Shown: positions 60,534-64,000 of the stretch, in pieces | How the letters are laid out: the number at the start of each line of letters is the position of its first letter | How positions within the stretch are numbered: position 1 is the first letter of the stretch | Source of the DNA: Lonicera japonica | Taxonomy: Eukaryota; Streptophyta; Magnoliopsida; Dipsacales; Caprifoliaceae | Length of the DNA stretch: 64,000 bases | Reading direction: 5' to 3' | Assembly: GCA_021464415.1 (NCBI GenBank) | Contig: CM038470.1 | Location: forward strand, 34,776,099 to 34,840,098 | The notes under the pieces: generated by a model | Told to the model about the DNA's origin: nothing | The model's input: only the letters and a program-made list of their open reading frames with translations | Databases searched by the model: none | Position numbers and translations under genes: made by a program

Positions 60534-61874
60534 CTAGCCGTCAGCTGTTACTTTGATGTAATCAGCTGGGCTAGGAATTCTGCTGGCAACGTCTAGTTGG
60601 TAGGTCTGGAAGGAGCCTCTAATGGTGCTCCAGTATTCTTCTATGTTGGCAATGTTGGAGGTAGTGGTGGGTATTATTACCTCCGTGCCTTTAGTCTGTC
60701 CTCTGGTCATCCTTCCTCCAAAGGTTTCTAGTGCTTGGATGATCAGGTCTTCTTCGTGGCACACTGTGTACCATTTTTCTTCACTTAAAAGTTCGTCCAT
60801 AATCTTTAGGATACCCAAAGATCTGTTGACTTTTAATGCTGAAGGATTTTGTTTTCCTTCAATGGGCTCGAGTTCTGCTGAACAGAGTCCTTCTACGTCT
60901 GAGCATGGTTCTTCTGAGAACCGGACTAGCTGGAATCCTCCAATTTCATGGTTGAATCCTGCTTCTGGACCAATAGAATAGCTTCTTAAATAAAGGGGAA
61001 GGTATTCTTTGACCGTCTCAACGTAATTGCCTATCTTTTCGCCAAAACAGTCTGCGTCTGTGATTTCCTGTACGAAAATTTGGCCAATGAGTCCTTGGCT
61101 TGCCAAAAGTTCTACAGGGATGTCTGTCTTTCCCCAAATATTTATTTGAGGTATGTCTTCGCAGTATCCCTTCATAAACGATGCATGCCCTGGGATCGTT
61201 CTGTTGAAGAGATAATTGCCGATTTCTTTTAAGGTTTCGGCAATGTCTAGGTTTAATGCGTCTAGGTCCATTGTCTCATTATTTTCTACCGCTCGTTCCT
61301 TTCTTAACGGGGTAAGAAGGTTGATGAAGAACCTTTTTTTCTCATAAACAAGATCTTGTATCTTGTTTTCTTTTGGTGGAGCTGTTTGACCCGTGGCTCT
61401 AGCATAGGTCATTTCTTGGGGTCTAGGAGCTTCTATTAAGTTCCTGGGAGGTGCTGGATTTATCTGGGAAATAGCTATCCACTGCATCCTCATGAATCTG
61501 GCTGTAGCAACCAAATTTTGTCTGAACTCTATCTTGAGGTTGTTGGAATGATTCCACCATAGAGCGTCTATTAGGGTGAGAGTTTCTTTAGTAAATTCTC
61601 TTCTGAATTTGACTAGATCTGGAAACCTCTGGTTTGGTCTGTATTCGGGGAAGAACATTCCTCCGATTATCTTATTCTGTCTACAAATTTCTTCACTCCT
61701 TCTTCCTTGGGGAATGAGAATTTCATCTAGAGTTTCGAGGATGGGTCTAGGCATCTTTGGCTTGCTTCTCTCGCTGGCCTGAGTCTGAGGGTCATATGCC
61801 CCTTGTAGATATCTGGCGACCTCTACCTGGTCTATAAATCTGGTCTTTCTGCTGGAGCTTCCTCCTGCTTCCAT
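60534..61874 (-). other. C-terminal 446-residue region of the pararetroviral frame, function unknown
   Basis: It starts MEAGGSSSRKTRFIDQ just after RNase H and runs to the stop at 60534. The N-terminal part is basic and Pro-rich; the middle has INPAPPRNLIEAPRPQ and MTYARATGQ. The C-terminal half is a globular-looking region (IPQINIWGKTDIPVELL, SEEKWYTVCHEEDLI). Position after RNase H is where other genera place a separate transactivator or ORF of unknown function. I see no sequence motif that settles it. An own start at 61874 is possible. Confidence 0.6.
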
Positions 61875-64000
61875 TGGTCTAGTCTGTTTGTCTGTTGATA
61901 TCATAAAACAGATTATTAGATTTTCGGCAAATACAGATTCTCTTGAAATAATATCAGGAATTGTATTCTTTTTCCCTTTTATATGAATTATACTAAAATC
62001 ATAATCACTAAGAGATTGTTGCCATCTAATTAGTCTATTAGTCTTTGATCTATTAAGATTTAGATCTCTAAATCCGACAGCATATCTGGAGTCTGTATAT
62101 ACTGTAAAGTGTTTTGGTCTTAGAAAGAGCATATATTTTTCTATTGCTCTTACTATAGCGAGAACTTCTTTCTCGTGGATTGTGTATCTTGTTTCGGGAT
62201 CAGTAAATGTCCCTGAGCTATATTTACACAATTTCTTTTTCTTTGTCTGATAGTCTAAAGCATAGTAGATTGCACCCCATTGCTTATCTGAAGCATCAGT
62301 TTCTACTATGAAGATGTCCTCTGCATTGGGCATCTCTAATCCAGGGATATTTTTAACTTCTTCTTTTAATTTAGTCATTATATCCATGTCGTCTTTTGTC
62401 CAATTAAATGGATTAGTTTTTTCTGTTCCTTTTAATTTAGCGGTAAAACTTCTCCTTTTTCCGGCTAAATCTCTAAGGTAGTCTGTGGCACAATTAAGCA
62501 ACCCAAGGAAGCTTTGTAATTGTTTTCTGTCAATGATTCTATCTGGAAAGTCTAAAATCTTTCTAGTAATATGGTCTAGAGGAGATATTTTTCCATTTCT
62601 AATATGGACTCCTATGAAATCTATTTCTTCTTGAAATAGAAGCATCTTTTTATGAGAGATAATAATACCGTGATTATCGAATTCGGCTATTATTATTCTA
62701 AGATGTTCTATATGGTCTTCTTCTGTATGACTTGCAACTAGTACATCATCAATATATACTAGGCAAAAATCTGAATATTTTCTGAAAATGCCGTTTATTC
62801 TTCTCTGAAAGACTTGTGGGGCATTTTTGTATCCAAATGGCATTACTAGCCACTCATACTTTCCTTGTGGTACGCTAAAAGCTGTCCACGGTATGGAGTC
62901 TGGGTGCATTTTGATTTGCCAGAAACCTGACTTACAATCAAATTTGCTAAATATCTTTCTATTTTCGATAAGACTAATAAGATTATTCTTATCTGGTATT
63001 TTGTATGAATCAAACTCATAATTTTTATTGAGAGCTCTATAGTCTAATACCATTCGTCTTTTTCCTCTTTTCTTTTCTGATTCGTTTTCAACATAAAAGG
63101 CAAGGCTATTATGTCTACTAATGCTTTCTTGAATCATTCCACCCTTGAGTAGACTATCTATCTCTGTTTGGAATTCTTCTCTATCTCTCTGGGAATATCC
63201 TTTCTTATAGGTGCCTCCATTTATGGTGGCGTCTGGGTTTATGGGTATGATTTGGCAATATGCTTTGTCTTTTTCCCATTTTTCTATAGGATTTTCTCCA
63301 GTGGTAGGAATTGCTAATTCCTTTATCTTATCCTTTTCTACGTCTAAGGATCTGATGTCTATTTTCTTTCTCTTTCTCATCTCTTGGATAGCCAAGAGCT
63401 GATGTCTAGTCTGATCAACAATTTCTTGTTGAATTAATGTTATCTGTTTATAACATTTTTTGTCTGGACAAGTGCATTTATTTTTAAGAGGGGCTGTAAT
63501 TTCCTCTATTTCACCACACTTAGCTGTAGAACTCTGAAGGGGTCTCCATGCAGGTTTTACTTGCATGAGGTTTGATGCTCTATCCTTAGATATAAGCAAA
63601 GTCTGAGTATCAAATTCACTGATATGAGATAATTTTATTTTATCATCATATTGAGAAAATGGTTGATACTTTCTAAGGAAATCATTTCCGATTAAAAGAT
63701 TTCCTATGAATTTACAAGGAGGATCCATGACATAAAATTCATGGGTAAATTCATTGTCTCCTATTTGGAAATAAATAGGTATGGTCTGTAATGGTAATTC
63801 AAAGTAATCACCATTAGCAACTCGTCCGGAGATAAGTTGTTCGCTAGGTCTATAATATTCATCTGGAAAGGCATTTGCCTTACAGATACTGGCAGTACAA
63901 CCGGTATCCATTAATGCAGAGAGTAGTCTGGGATAATCTGGGTTAAGAACCTTTACTTCAATAAGGCTCATGAAACTTTCTTTAGTTGAAACTCTCAGAT
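60534..64000 (-). CDS. Pararetroviral protease-RT-RNase H polyprotein with C-terminal extension, 5' partial
   Basis: The frame is open to the window edge: nine further in-frame codons lie above the Met at 63971, so this is the end of a larger polyprotein or that Met is a start. Residue numbers count from that Met. Aspartic protease: DTG at 22-24 and IGNLLIGNDF. A short CXCX4C stretch (CTCPDKKC, 166-173) is a weak zinc-like motif. RT: FSKFDCKSGFWQIKMH (341-356), PFGYKNAPQVFQRR and YIDD (406-409). RNase H: VETDASDKQWGA (556-567), EKEVLAIVRAI, YTDSRYA and HIKGKKNTIPDIISR (ends ~677). From Met 700 (61874) a 446-residue region of unknown role continues in the same frame. No stop or shift interrupts the 1145 codons. 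Confidence 0.9.
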   Translation of the reverse strand, partial: LRVSTKESFMSLIEVKVLNPDYPRLLSALMDTGCTASICKANAFPDEYYRPSEQLISGRVANGDYFELPLQTIPIYFQIGDNEFTHEFYVMDPPCKFIGNLLIGNDFLRKYQPFSQYDDKIKLSHISEFDTQTLLISKDRASNLMQVKPAWRPLQSSTAKCGEIEEITAPLKNKCTCPDKKCYKQITLIQQEIVDQTRHQLLAIQEMRKRKKIDIRSLDVEKDKIKELAIPTTGENPIEKWEKDKAYCQIIPINPDATINGGTYKKGYSQRDREEFQTEIDSLLKGGMIQESISRHNSLAFYVENESEKKRGKRRMVLDYRALNKNYEFDSYKIPDKNNLISLIENRKIFSKFDCKSGFWQIKMHPDSIPWTAFSVPQGKYEWLVMPFGYKNAPQVFQRRINGIFRKYSDFCLVYIDDVLVASHTEEDHIEHLRIIIAEFDNHGIIISHKKMLLFQEEIDFIGVHIRNGKISPLDHITRKILDFPDRIIDRKQLQSFLGLLNCATDYLRDLAGKRRSFTAKLKGTEKTNPFNWTKDDMDIMTKLKEEVKNIPGLEMPNAEDIFIVETDASDKQWGAIYYALDYQTKKKKLCKYSSGTFTDPETRYTIHEKEVLAIVRAIEKYMLFLRPKHFTVYTDSRYAVGFRDLNLNRSKTNRLIRWQQSLSDYDFSIIHIKGKKNTIPDIISRESVFAENLIICFMISTDKQTRPMEAGGSSSRKTRFIDQVEVARYLQGAYDPQTQASERSKPKMPRPILETLDEILIPQGRRSEEICRQNKIIGGMFFPEYRPNQRFPDLVKFRREFTKETLTLIDALWWNHSNNLKIEFRQNLVATARFMRMQWIAISQINPAPPRNLIEAPRPQEMTYARATGQTAPPKENKIQDLVYEKKRFFINLLTPLRKERAVENNETMDLDALNLDIAETLKEIGNYLFNRTIPGHASFMKGYCEDIPQINIWGKTDIPVELLASQGLIGQIFVQEITDADCFGEKIGNYVETVKEYLPLYLRSYSIGPEAGFNHEIGGFQLVRFSEEPCSDVEGLCSAELEPIEGKQNPSALKVNRSLGILKIMDELLSEEKWYTVCHEEDLIIQALETFGGRMTRGQTKGTEVIIPTTTSNIANIEEYWSTIRGSFQTYQLDVASRIPSPADYIKVTADG

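Larger units (their letters stand above)
58735..64000 (-). mobile_element. Endogenous pararetrovirus (Caulimoviridae), partial
   Basis: Viral DNA integrated in the plant genome. On the - strand it reads: protease-RT-RNase H plus a C-terminal region (64000-60534), an intergenic region with promoter, poly(A) signal and long leader (60533-59567), and a first ORF (59566 down to 58871 or 58735). That order means the fragment passes through the intergenic region and is circularly permuted or part of a tandem array. Movement and coat protein sequences are expected right of 64000. No integrase is seen, as expected. The reading frames are unusually well kept for an old insertion. I cannot assign the genus. 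Confidence 0.88.

Noticed and set aside
60503..60536. Possible readthrough of the viral stop (TAG CAA)
   Set aside because: Only part of the known readthrough context is present and the extension would be about 32 codons without recognisable features.

Overview
The window is AT-rich, repeat-dense nuclear DNA of a seed plant, most likely a eudicot. I see no intact host gene. Everything I can identify is mobile or virus-derived: Ty3/gypsy and Ty1/copia LTR retrotransposons, solo LTRs, an L1-type LINE, several DNA-transposon derivatives, and an endogenous pararetrovirus (Caulimoviridae). Species cannot be told from the sequence.

Region 1-13911 is the 3' two thirds of a large Tat-lineage (Ogre/Retand/Grande-like) Ty3/gypsy element on the + strand. 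It holds a decayed pol (RT, RNase H, a second archaeal-type RNase H, integrase), then a long 3' section, then the 3' LTR (12325-13911). The 3' section carries two genes on the opposite strand: a single-exon gene with a DUF7745-like protein (5422-4166) and a five-exon plant mobile domain (PMD) gene (10113-5861). Intron 1 of the PMD gene holds an 18-copy 69-bp minisatellite, and a 45/46-bp array precedes the LTR. Both antisense promoters and the LTR promoter carry copies of one palindrome, TTGTCGCGCGACAA, just upstream of the TATA box. This is the most interesting signal in the window.

The Tat element is inserted in the RNase H region of a Ty1/copia element on the - strand (13912-19825, SIRE-like, with its 5' LTR and primer site). 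From 19826 to about 43600 lies AT-rich intergenic DNA. It holds a decayed copia element with perfect target-site duplications (26939-31124), a foldback element (32537-33144), a SIRE-like solo LTR (about 35354-36961), and a tandem segmental duplication of about 1.85 kb. The second copy of the duplication was hit by a solo LTR of the same Tat family (41688-43398, TSD CTGTC).

From 43627 to 49963 lies an apparent chimera: copia LTR, primer site, gag and protease, followed by the RT-integrase-3' end of a Reina-like gypsy element. A hAT-like element (44428-45542) sits in its leader. A second Tat-type solo LTR (50002-51860, TSD ATGAC) follows. A LINE on the - strand (about 57140-51861) is interrupted by an internally deleted copia element (53544-56376, TSD TAGTT) and a Tourist-like MITE (56655-56937, TSD TAA).

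The right end (58735-64000, - strand) is an endogenous pararetrovirus: a protease-RT-RNase H reading frame fused to a 446-residue C-terminal region of unknown function, an intergenic promoter/leader with TATA box and poly(A) signal, and a first leader-proximal ORF that runs into non-viral DNA. The movement- and coat-protein part would lie beyond 64000.
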